From: Coriobacteriia bacterium
GTDB taxonomy: Bacteria > Actinomycetota > Coriobacteriia > Anaerosomatales > Anaerosomataceae
Assembly: GCA_016938395.1 (NCBI GenBank)
Contig: JAFGUS010000078.1
Coordinates: 1-64,000 of the forward strand
Length of the DNA: 64,000 nt
Direction: 5' to 3'
Both the position numbers and the translations under genes were made by a program. Under the pieces are notes generated by a model. The model saw only the letters and a program-made list of their open reading frames with translations, did not search any database and had not been told where the DNA came from. Positions 43,171 to 52,514 of the stretch are shown in pieces (position 1 is the first letter of the stretch; each line of letters begins with the position of its first letter).

Positions 43171-44603
43171 CAGCTCACCATCCCTGCGAGCACGGCAAGC
43201 CCCTCGAGGGTGGCGCGTGCGAGGTCGGTCACCAGTCGGGGCCACACACCGAGCGCCACGATCAGCGCAGCGAGCGGCACGATCGCCACGATCTCCCGCG
43301 CCGAGAGGTCCACGTGCGCGCGGTCGGTACTCGGCTCACCGTGCACCACGCGCCGGACCGCCCTCAGGGTGTAGGCGCCTGCGAGTGCCACCCCCAGCCC
43401 GGCGACCGCAATCGGCCATCCGAAGCCCGCGAAACCGGCCACCAGGGAGGCGAACTCCCCGGGAAAGCCCGAGAGTCCCGGCAGACCGAGACTTGCGAGC
43501 GAGGCGAACACGAAGACGGTCGCCCATCGCGGCAGGGTCTCCCCCAGTCCGCCGAAGGCGCCGATGTCCCGGGTGTGCGCGCGCTCGTACAGGGCGCCCA
43601 CGAGGAAGAACAGCAAGCCGGCCACGAGACCATGGCTCACCATGCCGAGGACCGCACCCTGGAAACCCAACTCGGTGCCGGTGGAGATGCCGAGCACGAC
43701 GAAGCCCATGTGAGCGACCGACGAGTATGCTACCAGGCGTTTGAGGTCGTGCTGCCCGAGGGCCATCACCGCGCCGTACACGATGCCCACCACGCCAAGC
43801 CCCGCGAGCAGCGGCGCGGCAGCGGCGAACGCCTCGGGTGTGAACGGGACGCACAGGCGCATGATTCCGTACGCGCCCATCTTCAGAAGCACGCCGGCCA
43901 GCATGATGGAGCCGGCGGTGGGGGCCTCGACGTGGGCGTCGGGCAGCCAGGTGTGGAGCGGTACTACGGGGATCTTCACGAGGAAGCCGGCCGCCAACAG
44001 CCAGAACACGAGCCGCTGCGTCTCGGGTGAGAGGACCACGGCTGCGCTCATGGACGTGCCGGCCCCGCCGGAGATGATGAGGAGGACAATTCCCACGAGC
44101 ATGAGCGCGCTGCCTGCGAACGTATAGGCAAAGAACTTCATCGCGGCGTAGCGACGGTTGTCGTGACCCCACCCACCGATGAGGAAGAACATCGGGATGA
44201 GAACGGCCTCCCAGGCCACATAGAACAGGATCAGGTCGGCCGCCAGGAACACAGCCGTCACAGCCGCCTCGAGCGCCAGCAACAGCGCCATGTGGGGTCC
44301 GGTGCGCTCCACATCCCACGACGTGAGAACGGCGACCGCCCCGAGAAGCGCGGTGAGCGCCACGAGCGGCAGAGACAGTCCATCGGCCATGAGGCTCAGG
44401 AACGTTCCGTTGCCCGCAACCGTGAGCTCGTACGTGAGCGGAGCGTCGGCACCCGCGAGTTGCGACCACGCTGTGCCGGCCACAGCTAGCGTGCCGAGTG
44501 CGCCGAGGAGCGCAAGCGCGCGGGACCACGAAGGTCTGGAGCCCGCCGCGAGCGCGAGGATCGCCGTGACGACCGGGATGGCGATGAGCAGCACGAGTGT
44601 CAC
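43170..44603 (-). CDS. nuoM: NADH-quinone oxidoreductase subunit M
   Basis: A 477-residue, 14-helix antiporter-like subunit. The functional glutamate is in FYVAWEAVLIPMFFLIGGWG, and lysine/histidine channel residues are in LVKIPVVPLHTWLPDAHVEAPTA and SSVAHMGFVVLG. It pumps protons in the membrane arm of complex I. GTG 44603, 4 nt after nuoL. Confidence 0.95.
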   Translation of the reverse strand: MTLVLLIAIPVVTAILALAAGSRPSWSRALALLGALGTLAVAGTAWSQLAGADAPLTYELTVAGNGTFLSLMADGLSLPLVALTALLGAVAVLTSWDVERTGPHMALLLALEAAVTAVFLAADLILFYVAWEAVLIPMFFLIGGWGHDNRRYAAMKFFAYTFAGSALMLVGIVLLIISGGAGTSMSAAVVLSPETQRLVFWLLAAGFLVKIPVVPLHTWLPDAHVEAPTAGSIMLAGVLLKMGAYGIMRLCVPFTPEAFAAAAPLLAGLGVVGIVYGAVMALGQHDLKRLVAYSSVAHMGFVVLGISTGTELGFQGAVLGMVSHGLVAGLLFFLVGALYERAHTRDIGAFGGLGETLPRWATVFVFASLASLGLPGLSGFPGEFASLVAGFAGFGWPIAVAGLGVALAGAYTLRAVRRVVHGEPSTDRAHVDLSAREIVAIVPLAALIVALGVWPRLVTDLARATLEGLAVLAGMVS

Positions 44604-44607
44604 CGCG

Positions 44608-46431
44608 TCACCTCCCCAGCCAGAGCGCGAGGCTTACGAGCAGGACCGCGCCGGCGCCTACGAGCGCGGCGTACAGCTGGCCTTCGCCCGACTGCAGTTC
44701 GTTGAACTCGCGACCGATCCGGCGTGCGAGCCACGCGACGCCGTTCACGGCGCCGTCGACGATGCGCCGGTCGAACCGCTCGGCGATGGTGGCCGACGCA
44801 CGCTCGATACCTGCGGCTGCACGCATCGCAAGCGTGTCGATGCCGTACGCCGAGCGCGCGGCGCGCCAGAGACCTCCGAGAGCATCCGCCAGACGCTCGT
44901 CAGCAGCCGGACCCGCGCCGAACAGACGCCATCCCGCAAGCGCTGCGACGACCGCGATCACGGTGGACGCGACGGCTACAGGGAGCGCCAGTCCCGCGTG
45001 ACCACCGAAGAGATCCGCGAACCACCACGAGGCGGCGCCAAGCGTCACCGCGGCGGTGGCAAGCACCACAAGCGGCGCCGTCATCACCACGGGCGATTCG
45101 TGCGGGTGGCCGGTGCCGCGGAACTCCCCGGTGAACGCCAGGCGCGTGGCGCGCGCGGCGTACAGGGCGGTGAGAGCACTCGCGACGAAAAGTGCCACCC
45201 CGGCAACGGGGGCGTGCATCCAGACGGCGTCGATGACCGCGTCTTTGGAGAAGAACCCGGCGAGTGGTGGCAGACCGGCGAGCGCCGCCACGCCGATGGC
45301 CCATGTGACGGTCGTTACCGGCATCGCCTTGCCCAGGCCACCCATCTCGCGCAGGTCCTGCGTGCCCGAGCCATGGATCACGCTTCCCGACGCAAGGAAG
45401 AGCAGCGACTTGAACGCGGCGTGCGTCACGAGGTGGAACATCGCCGCAACCCAGGCGCCGGTGCCCAGCGCCGCGAACATGAACCCGAGCTGGCTGATCG
45501 TGGAGTACGCGAGCACCCGCTTGATATCGGTCTGTGTGACCGCGACGGTCGCCGCTCCCAGCGCGGTCACCGTGCCGATGACGAGCACCACGAGGCGTGC
45601 GGTCTCGGAGAGGTCGAACAGCGGCGCCATGCGGGCCAGGAGGAACACGCCCGCGGCAACCATCGTAGCGGCGTGGATGAGCGCAGAGACCGGTGTGGGG
45701 CCCTCCATCGCGTCAGGGAGCCAGATGTGGAGCGGGAACTGCGCCGACTTGCCGGCGGCACCCACGAAGAGCAGGAGAGCGACCGTCGTGACCGTGGCGG
45801 GAGCAAGTGCGGGCGCGGCCTCCAGAACGCCGGAGATCGAGAGCGCGCCGGTCTCGCGCCACAGAAGCGCGAGTGCCAGCAGCAGCCCCACGTCACCGAT
45901 CCGCGTCACGAGGAAGGCCTTGATCGCAGCCCTTGCCGCCGAGGGCTTCGTGAACCAGAACCCGATCAGCAGGTAGCTGCACGCGCCCACGAGCTCCCAG
46001 GCCACGAACAGGCCGACGAGGCTCGTGGAAAGTACGAGCATGCTCATCGCGGCCGTGAAGGCCGACAGCAGCGCGAAGTAGCGGGCCTGCGAGCGGTCCT
46101 CGGCCATATAGCCCACGGAGAAGATGACCACCATGCCGGCCACCACACCCACCACGGCAAGCATCACCGCAGCGAGCGGGTCGATGGCCAGACCGATCTC
46201 GATCGATCCGGATGCCGCCGAAAGCCAGTCGGCAGCGACACTGGTCGCCTCGGCTGCAGCGCCGCCGTGGCCGGCGGGCTCCGCGCTGAGAAGTGCCTGG
46301 ATACCCGCGAAGGTCGCCAGGGCCGGGCCGATGAGCGCGAGCCAGCGCGTGAACCCCACGGGACGGCGTCCAGCGGCAGCGATGACGAGCGCCACCACGA
46401 CCGGCACGACGACGAGCCATAGGGCGGTCAT
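44608..46431 (-). CDS. nuoL: NADH-quinone oxidoreductase subunit L
   Basis: A 607-residue subunit: antiporter-like core plus the C-terminal extension for the lateral helix. VAWELVGACSYLLIGFWF carries the glutamate, GAAGKSAQFPLHIWLPDAM and EGPTPVSALIHAATMV the lysine and histidine channel, and LAGFFSKDA a distal lysine. ATG 46431 shares one base with the nuoK stop (TGATG). It is the distal proton pump. Confidence 0.96.
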   Translation of the reverse strand: MTALWLVVVPVVVALVIAAAGRRPVGFTRWLALIGPALATFAGIQALLSAEPAGHGGAAAEATSVAADWLSAASGSIEIGLAIDPLAAVMLAVVGVVAGMVVIFSVGYMAEDRSQARYFALLSAFTAAMSMLVLSTSLVGLFVAWELVGACSYLLIGFWFTKPSAARAAIKAFLVTRIGDVGLLLALALLWRETGALSISGVLEAAPALAPATVTTVALLLFVGAAGKSAQFPLHIWLPDAMEGPTPVSALIHAATMVAAGVFLLARMAPLFDLSETARLVVLVIGTVTALGAATVAVTQTDIKRVLAYSTISQLGFMFAALGTGAWVAAMFHLVTHAAFKSLLFLASGSVIHGSGTQDLREMGGLGKAMPVTTVTWAIGVAALAGLPPLAGFFSKDAVIDAVWMHAPVAGVALFVASALTALYAARATRLAFTGEFRGTGHPHESPVVMTAPLVVLATAAVTLGAASWWFADLFGGHAGLALPVAVASTVIAVVAALAGWRLFGAGPAADERLADALGGLWRAARSAYGIDTLAMRAAAGIERASATIAERFDRRIVDGAVNGVAWLARRIGREFNELQSGEGQLYAALVGAGAVLLVSLALWLGR

Positions 46432-46727
46432 CAGCCCGTCACCTCCGCGAACTCATCGATCTGGCTGCGTCGGCTGGCACGATAGGCGGTGACCACAAGC
46501 GCCAGACCTATGGCAGCCTCGGCCGCTGCAGTCACGAGGATGATGAGCGCAAAGGCGGATGCCACCGCGGGGTCGGCCCCGCCGAGAAGCGCGAACGAGA
46601 CGAGCTGGACGTTGGCGGCACCGAGCATCAGCTCGGCACCGACGAGGATGCCGATAAGGTCTCGACGCGTGAGGATCGCGTAGAGGCCGAGCGCGAAGGC
46701 CGCGGCGCATCCGACAACGACGATCAT
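46431..46727 (-). CDS. nuoK: NADH-quinone oxidoreductase subunit K
   Basis: A 98-residue three-helix subunit. Both conserved membrane glutamates are visible, in LVGAELMLGAANVQLV and LVTAAAEAAIGLALVV. It is part of the half-channel next to NuoJ. ATG 46727 overlaps the nuoJ stop (ATGA). Confidence 0.95.
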   Translation of the reverse strand: MIVVVGCAAAFALGLYAILTRRDLIGILVGAELMLGAANVQLVSFALLGGADPAVASAFALIILVTAAAEAAIGLALVVTAYRASRRSQIDEFAEVTG

Positions 46728-47215
46728 CGCTCGGCACCCCCCTTCACGATCACAAGGACCGCGAGCAGCGCGGCGAGAAGCAGCGCGCCCGCGAGCTCGA
46801 AGGACACCACACCTGAACCGAGGAGGACCTCGGCGACCGCGTCCGGCGCCACGCTCACCGGTGCCGGATCCTTGACCACGGGCGAGAGCACCACGACGAG
46901 CAGGGCGAACACGCCGAGTGATATCACAGCGGCACCGATGTCATGCCGCCCTTCCATCTCCGGACGCCCGCCACTTGCCCGCCTCACGACCATGAGCGCG
47001 AAGAGGACGAGCACGAGCACGCCACCCACATACAGGAACACCTGGGAGACGGCGAGGAGTGGACTCCCCGGCACAAGGAACGCTCCCGCGACGCCGAGCA
47101 GGAACACACCGAGGGAGATCACGAGGCGCATCACGTCACGGGTCAGTGTGGCGCCGAGCGCGCCCCCCACCATGGCGAAGATGGCCACTCCGAGTCCGAT
47201 GTCGGTAAGACTCAC
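46724..47215 (-). CDS. nuoJ: NADH-quinone oxidoreductase subunit J
   Basis: A 163-residue five-helix membrane subunit with the hallmark SQVFLYVGGVLVLVLFALMV on helix 3. GTG 47215 overlaps the stop of the NuoI fusion (GTGA); a longer in-frame start would run back into that gene and is rejected. It is shorter at the C-terminus than E. coli NuoJ, as in many actinobacteria. Confidence 0.93.
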   Translation of the reverse strand: MSLTDIGLGVAIFAMVGGALGATLTRDVMRLVISLGVFLLGVAGAFLVPGSPLLAVSQVFLYVGGVLVLVLFALMVVRRASGGRPEMEGRHDIGAAVISLGVFALLVVVLSPVVKDPAPVSVAPDAVAEVLLGSGVVSFELAGALLLAALLAVLVIVKGGAER

Positions 47216-49254
47216 CGGGGCACCTCCCGCCGCACGGTCGGGCACGACGGCGGTTCGATGCCATCGCGTCCCGTGGCGCGCTCGCCCGACGGGTCGCGCA
47301 GCATCTCGCCCTTATCGAACGTCATGAGCTCGCGGTGGTAGAAGGACAGTTCGTACTGGCCCGTGTGCGTGAGCGCCTTGGTTGGGCACTGCTCGGCGCA
47401 CAGGCCGCAGAAGCAGCACTTCGTGAGGTCGAGGTCGTACCGCGTCAAGCAGCGCGCACCCGGCTCGTCCACGCGCTCGACCGTGAGCGCAAAGTCCGGA
47501 CAGGTCCGCGCGCAGAACGTGCACCCGACACACACCTCGGACTCGCACCGAAGACAGCGTGCGGCCTCCGTCATGGCCTCCTGGTGTGTCAGGCCGAGCT
47601 CCACTTGCCGGAAGTCGGTGGCGCGGTCGTCGGCCTTGGCCATCGGCATCTCGGCACGCAGGCGCGACGGCTCCACGCCCTTGATGTCCGCCACCGCGTA
47701 CGACGGGTACTTGGGGACCGGCCGCCGAACGCGCTCGGCTTCAACAGGGATTCCCTCAAGATAGCGATGGATCGATGTCGCGGCCTCGTGGCCTGTCGCG
47801 ATCGAGCCGATTGCGCTTCCGGGGCCTGTGACGACCTCGCCGCACGCGAACACGCCGGGCACGCTCGTTGTGTTGTGCTGGCCGTCGACGACCAGTTGGC
47901 CGCGTCCCGAAAGCAGGAGCTCCGTACCCTTGATGAGATCGTCCACACGGGCGGCCTGGCCGACCGCGAACACCACCACATCCGTGGCGATCTCCGCGTA
48001 GTCGTCGCCGAACTTCGGTGCGAACCGCCCTGTCTCGTCGAAGACCGACAGGCACGCACGCATCTTCATACCGGTGACGTGTCCGTCTTTGTGGAGCACC
48101 TCTTCGGGGCCGAGTGAGCACATGGCGATGACGCCCTCATCGAGCGCCTCGGCTATCTCCCAGGGGTGACACGGCATCTCCTCGTCACCCTCGAGACACG
48201 CGAGGCGCACCTCGGTGGCGCCGACGCGCACCGCGCAGCGCGCAACGTCGACCGCGACGTTACCGCCGCCGATCACGAGTACGCGCTGCCCTCCCACACC
48301 GGCCTGACCGGTGTGGTTGACCGCCCACAGGAACTCGAGCGCTCCCACGACACCGGACGATTCGATTCCCGGAATCGGCAGCAGACGGCTCGTCTGCAGA
48401 CCGACCGCCAGCAGTACGGCGTCGTTCTCCCGCATGAGCTTCGTGATCGGGATGTCCTTGCCTACCTCGACGTTACAGTGCAGCTCGAGGCCCATCTCGA
48501 TGAGGTCGTCGATCTCGCGCTGCAGCACCTCGCGCGGCAGCCGGTACGACGGGACACCGCTGTAGAGCGCACCGCCTCCACGGTCCTCGCGCTCGTACAT
48601 CACCACTCCGTAGCCGAGCCGCATCAGGTCGAGTGCCGCGGCGAGCCCCGACGGACCCGAACCGATGATGGCTACCCGCTTGCCACGGGTGTTCTCGAGG
48701 CGCGGCAGACGCTCCGGACGCAGCTTCTGGAACTCCTCGTAGGCGAAGCGGTGGAGCGGCCGAATGGCGATCGGCTGGTCGTAGAAGTTGCGCCGGCAGG
48801 CGGTCTCACACGGGTGATGGCAGATGCGCCCGAGCACGCCCGGCAGGATGTTGCGCGTCCGCACGAGTTCGTAGGCCTCGTCCACGCGTGCATCGGCGAT
48901 GAGGAACGACTGCCCGCGCGCGTCCACGTTGGCGGGACAGTTTCCCACGCACCCCGGAAGCCGGTCCGTGCGGTGCATGCCGTCGATGATGCCGTTGTAC
49001 TCGGTCGGCTCGGCCTTGAGCAGGTGGATCTCGTCGCGGCCCAGGACCCCGCGCAGTGTGAGCGCGCCACGCCACCGCTCGCTCACGGTGACCTTCTCGG
49101 CGGGGTAACGAACCGTGACCGGTCCGTTCTTGACCGCCTTCGCGGTGATCGCGATGCCGGTCAGAATGGACCGCACGCCCTGGAGCCAGCCCCGCACCCC
49201 GGGTGCGAACTCGTTGGTGACCGACACGGGCGCCGGAGGCGTATCGCGCTTCAC
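47212..49254 (-). CDS. nuoI: NuoI fused with an inserted GltD-like FAD/NAD(P) oxidoreductase module
   Basis: A 680-residue chimera in the nuoI position. Residues about 15-65 look like the NuoI N-terminal helix (WLQGVRSILTGIAITAKA, VTVRYPAEK). Residues 70-185 form the Fe-S domain of GltD/dihydropyrimidine dehydrogenase type with Cys102, 106, 145, 149 and 153. Residues 195-510 contain the FAD motif IIGSGPSGLAAALDL and the NAD(P) motif VIGGGNVAVDVARC. Residues 565-655 return to NuoI: RCLRCE, then CVGCTFCARTCP and CCFCGLCAEQCP, two [4Fe-4S] sets, ending in TGQYELSFYHREL. The frame is intact. Since nuoE, nuoF and nuoG are absent, this subunit probably supplies NAD(P)H or another donor to the quinone module. 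GTG 49254 overlaps the nuoH stop; GTG 49260 is an alternative. Confidence 0.9.
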   Translation of the reverse strand: MKRDTPPAPVSVTNEFAPGVRGWLQGVRSILTGIAITAKAVKNGPVTVRYPAEKVTVSERWRGALTLRGVLGRDEIHLLKAEPTEYNGIIDGMHRTDRLPGCVGNCPANVDARGQSFLIADARVDEAYELVRTRNILPGVLGRICHHPCETACRRNFYDQPIAIRPLHRFAYEEFQKLRPERLPRLENTRGKRVAIIGSGPSGLAAALDLMRLGYGVVMYEREDRGGGALYSGVPSYRLPREVLQREIDDLIEMGLELHCNVEVGKDIPITKLMRENDAVLLAVGLQTSRLLPIPGIESSGVVGALEFLWAVNHTGQAGVGGQRVLVIGGGNVAVDVARCAVRVGATEVRLACLEGDEEMPCHPWEIAEALDEGVIAMCSLGPEEVLHKDGHVTGMKMRACLSVFDETGRFAPKFGDDYAEIATDVVVFAVGQAARVDDLIKGTELLLSGRGQLVVDGQHNTTSVPGVFACGEVVTGPGSAIGSIATGHEAATSIHRYLEGIPVEAERVRRPVPKYPSYAVADIKGVEPSRLRAEMPMAKADDRATDFRQVELGLTHQEAMTEAARCLRCESEVCVGCTFCARTCPDFALTVERVDEPGARCLTRYDLDLTKCCFCGLCAEQCPTKALTHTGQYELSFYHRELMTFDKGEMLRDPSGERATGRDGIEPPSCPTVRREVPR

Positions 49255-50198
49255 AGCCACAGCGCCACCACCCCTGCGATCACGAGCTGAACGATCGCCA
49301 TCGGCGTCAGCACGGTCCAACAGAACGTCATCAACTGGTCCTGTCTGAGTCTCGGGAAGGTCCATTTCGCCCACATGATGGCGGTGACGATCACCGTGGC
49401 GATGCCGATGAACACGGCGAGTCCGGCCACACCCGGAAGCCAGTTGAAGCCGCCGAAGAACATCGCGGCGCCAAAGAGCGCGGCGACGATCATCGCTCCG
49501 TACTCGGCCATCATGAAGACCGCCCACCGCATGCCCGAGTAGTCAGAGAAGTACCCGGCCACCAGCTCCGACTCGGCCTCCGGCAGGTCGAACGGCCCGC
49601 GGTTCATCTCGGCGATCGAGGAGACGAGGTAGACGACGAAGCCGAGGAACGTAACCGGTACCCACCACCACTGCCAGGCGCCCATGATATCGGTGGGCTT
49701 GAGCGAACCGGCGAGCACCACCACCGACAGGACCGCGAGAGAGCGCGGCACCTCGTAGCTCACCATCTGTGCCGCGGCTCGAAGCCCGCCGATGGTCGCG
49801 AGCGTGTTGTGCGATGCCCAGCCCGAGAGCAGGATGCCGATCACGCCGATCGAGGGTACGGCGAGGAAGAACAGGATGCCCACCGTGGAGTCCAGCGGCG
49901 CCCAGCCGCTCCAGAACGGGATGACGGCCATGGAGGCGGCGATGGGCGCGAACACAACGAGCGGGGCGTACCGGAAGATCGGCTTGTCAGCCGCCGTTGG
50001 GAGCACGTCTTCCTTGAAGAGCAGCTTGGGCACGTCGGCGATCATCTGCAGGGAGCCTGCCGGGCCGATCTGCTGCGGACCGAGACGCATCTGGATGCGC
50101 GCGGACACCTTGCGCTCCCACCACACGCCGATCACGGCGCCACCCGCGATGAGCACCACGGCACCGACGCCGTACAGGAGACCCCATACGAATGTCAT
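49251..50198 (-). CDS. nuoH: NADH-quinone oxidoreductase subunit H
   Basis: A 315-residue, eight-helix subunit of the quinone chamber. It contains RMGPQ-like QMRLGPQQIGPAG, DVPKLLFKED and the conserved acidic loop EMNRGPFDLPEAESELVAGY. ATG 50198 overlaps the nuoD stop directly (ATGA), which proves that no E, F or G gene lies between D and H. Confidence 0.96.
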   Translation of the reverse strand: MTFVWGLLYGVGAVVLIAGGAVIGVWWERKVSARIQMRLGPQQIGPAGSLQMIADVPKLLFKEDVLPTAADKPIFRYAPLVVFAPIAASMAVIPFWSGWAPLDSTVGILFFLAVPSIGVIGILLSGWASHNTLATIGGLRAAAQMVSYEVPRSLAVLSVVVLAGSLKPTDIMGAWQWWWVPVTFLGFVVYLVSSIAEMNRGPFDLPEAESELVAGYFSDYSGMRWAVFMMAEYGAMIVAALFGAAMFFGGFNWLPGVAGLAVFIGIATVIVTAIMWAKWTFPRLRQDQLMTFCWTVLTPMAIVQLVIAGVVALWL

Positions 50199-51460
50199 CG
50201 GTCCACCTCCCCGAACACCGGGTCAAGCGAGCCGAGGATGACGACGAGGTCCGACAGCGTGTGGCCCTTGGCGAGCATGGGCAGGATCGCGAGATTGGAG
50301 AACGCAGGCGAGCGCACCTTCATCCGGTACGGCCTCACGCTGCCGTCGCTGACGAGATACACGCCGAGCGAGCCGCGCGCGCTCTCGATGTGGTCGTAGG
50401 CGTCGCCCGGGCGCGGCGCGAGCAGTCGCGGCAGGCCGTCGGCCTTGATGTGGCCAGGCTCGAGTTCGGCGAGCTGGTCGAGCGCCTGGCCGATGATGCG
50501 ACAGCTCTCGATGCACTCGAACAGCCTCACGCGACCGCGATCGTAGCAGTCACCGCGTTCACCGAGCGGGATGTCGAAGTCGAAGCGCGGGTACACCGAG
50601 TACGGGTCGTCGCGCCGGAGGTCCCAGTCCACGCCCGAGCCGCGCGCGGTTGGTCCCGTGACGCCCCAGGCGAGCGCGTCGTCGGGGGCGAGAACGCCGA
50701 TCCCCTTCGTGCGAGCGCGGCAGATGACGTTGCCGAAGAGAAGGCGGTCGATCTCGCGCATCGCGTCGGGGTGCTTCCCGATGAAGTCGCGGCAGCGGTC
50801 AACCCAGCCCTCGGGTATGTCGAACGACACCCCGCCCGGGCGGACGTAGTTGTACGTGAGACGCGCACCGCACAGCTGCTCGAACAGGTCCACGACCTGC
50901 TCGCGCTGCCAGAACGAGTACATGAACGCGGTCGTGGCGCCCGTGTCGGCGCCGGTGGAGCCGATGGACATCATGTGGCTCGCGATGCGCTGGAGTTCGC
51001 ACACGATAACGCGGATGTACTCGGCGCGCTCCGGCACGCGGATGCCCGCGAGGCGCTCGACCGCGCGGCAGTACGCCCAGTTGGCGTACATGGAGCCGAC
51101 ATAGTCGAGACGGTCCGTGAGCGGGACCACCTGCAGGTACGTGCGGTTCTCGGCGATCTTCTCGATGCCGCGATGCAGGTGGCCGATGATCGGCTCCGCG
51201 TTGGTGATGATCTCGCCGTCGAGCTCCACGAGCACACGGCACACGCCGTGCGTGGACGGGTGCGACGGGCCGATGTTGACTAGGAGCCGGTCGCCCTCGC
51301 GCTCCACGACGGATACGGAGCCGGCGAGCGACGCCTCAACCGCAGCCGGGTCGCTGACGGCTGCTGCGGCGTCGTCGGCTGTAGCCACGCCGTCGGGCCC
51401 GCTCGCCGCCTCGATGGCCGTCTCCACGCTTTCTTCTGGTATCTTGCGCGGTTCGATCAC
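50195..51460 (-). CDS. nuoD: NADH-quinone oxidoreductase subunit D
   Basis: A 421-residue 49-kDa-type subunit. Quinone-site motifs NIGPSHPSTHGV (with the loop histidines) and IIGHLHRGIEKIAE are present, as are RPGGVSFDIP and GSLDPVFGEVDR at the C-terminus. The first 50 residues are an alanine-rich extension not usual for the family. GTG 51460 overlaps nuoC (GTGA). Confidence 0.96.
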   Translation of the reverse strand: MIEPRKIPEESVETAIEAASGPDGVATADDAAAAVSDPAAVEASLAGSVSVVEREGDRLLVNIGPSHPSTHGVCRVLVELDGEIITNAEPIIGHLHRGIEKIAENRTYLQVVPLTDRLDYVGSMYANWAYCRAVERLAGIRVPERAEYIRVIVCELQRIASHMMSIGSTGADTGATTAFMYSFWQREQVVDLFEQLCGARLTYNYVRPGGVSFDIPEGWVDRCRDFIGKHPDAMREIDRLLFGNVICRARTKGIGVLAPDDALAWGVTGPTARGSGVDWDLRRDDPYSVYPRFDFDIPLGERGDCYDRGRVRLFECIESCRIIGQALDQLAELEPGHIKADGLPRLLAPRPGDAYDHIESARGSLGVYLVSDGSVRPYRMKVRSPAFSNLAILPMLAKGHTLSDLVVILGSLDPVFGEVDR

Positions 51461-51918
51461 AGGTAATCGGGCCTCCTGATGACCGACGGGTCGTCGTAGT
51501 CCTTGCGGAGCGGGTAACCCACCCAGTCATCGGTGAGGAGGATTCGGCGCAGGTCGGGATGCCCCTCGAAGACGATGCCGAACAGGTCGTACACCTCGCG
51601 CTCGTGCCAGTTGGCCGCAGGCCAGAGCCCGGTGACGCTCGCAACCCGGGCTTCTTCGCGCGGAACGCGGACCTTCACGACGAGACCGACGTGCATCTCG
51701 CGAGAACGGACCCGGTAGACGACCTCGAACTCCTCGTCGAAGTCCACGGCGGTGACCATGCCGAGCATGTCGAACCCGAGATCCTTGAGTCCTGCGGCGG
51801 CTTCGAGTACGCGTGATGCCGGGACGCTCAGCACACCGTCGCCGAACTCGATCGAGAACAGCGGGCAGAGATCCGGGTACTCGGAGCACAGGTGCTCGCG
51901 AAGCTCCTCGATGTTCAT
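51457..51918 (-). CDS. nuoC: NADH-quinone oxidoreductase subunit C
   Basis: A 153-residue 30-kDa-type subunit with the signature ANWHEREVYDLFGIVFEGHPDLRRILL and a C-terminal YPLRKDYDDP. It bridges NuoD and NuoI in the peripheral arm. ATG 51918 overlaps nuoB (ATGA). Confidence 0.95.
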   Translation of the reverse strand: MNIEELREHLCSEYPDLCPLFSIEFGDGVLSVPASRVLEAAAGLKDLGFDMLGMVTAVDFDEEFEVVYRVRSREMHVGLVVKVRVPREEARVASVTGLWPAANWHEREVYDLFGIVFEGHPDLRRILLTDDWVGYPLRKDYDDPSVIRRPDYL

Positions 51919-52514
51919 CTCGGCTCACCCGCCTCATCGGCGGCCAGAGCGGCCACCTCGCCCTTGAGCGGGTCGGAGGGCATCGGCAGAACGCCGTCGA
52001 TCTCGCGGACACGAGTCGGCGAGATCGACTCGGCCCGCACCTTCTCCCGCAGACGCAGAAGGCCATCCTGGAGCGACTCGGGCCGGGGAGGACATCCGGC
52101 GATGTAGACATCCACGGGGAGGAACTCGTCCACGCCGCGGACCACCGAGTAGGTGTCGTAGTAGAAGATGCCGCCTGAGACCGCGCAGTTGCCCATCGCG
52201 ATGCACCACTTCGGATCGGGCATCTGGGCCCAGATCCGCTTCACCGCAGGCGCCATCTTGTGCGTGATCGTGCCGGCCACCACCATCACGTCGGTGTGGC
52301 GCGGGTCCGGACGCGGAATCGAGCCGTGGCGGTCGAAGTCGAACCGAGCGAAGGATGCGGCGATAAGCTCCATCGCGCAGCACGCGGTGCCCATCGGCAT
52401 CATCCAGAGCGAGTACCCGCGTGCCCAGTCTGCAATCGCGTCGACACTCGTGAGGATGATCCCGCCGCCCGGCGTCCGCTCGAGCGCCCGGGCCAGGTCG
52501 TCTACACCGGCCAC
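51915..52514 (-). CDS. nuoB: NADH-quinone oxidoreductase subunit B
   Basis: A 199-residue subunit carrying cluster N2. Ligand cysteines are in GTACCAMELIAA, AMGNCAVSGG and IAGCPPRPESL, and VVAGTITHKMAPAVKRIW is diagnostic. GTG 52514 follows AAGGGCGGG and overlaps nuoA by 13 nt. The longer open frame upstream is the nuoA region read out of frame. It passes electrons from NuoI to quinone. Confidence 0.96.
   Translation of the reverse strand: MAGVDDLARALERTPGGGIILTSVDAIADWARGYSLWMMPMGTACCAMELIAASFARFDFDRHGSIPRPDPRHTDVMVVAGTITHKMAPAVKRIWAQMPDPKWCIAMGNCAVSGGIFYYDTYSVVRGVDEFLPVDVYIAGCPPRPESLQDGLLRLREKVRAESISPTRVREIDGVLPMPSDPLKGEVAALAADEAGEPR

Noticed and set aside
44290..46422. Very long open frame on the plus strand opposite nuoL
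   Set aside because: It is the antisense shadow of nuoL in high-GC DNA, with low-complexity Arg/Gly/His composition and no motif; nuoL is unmistakable.
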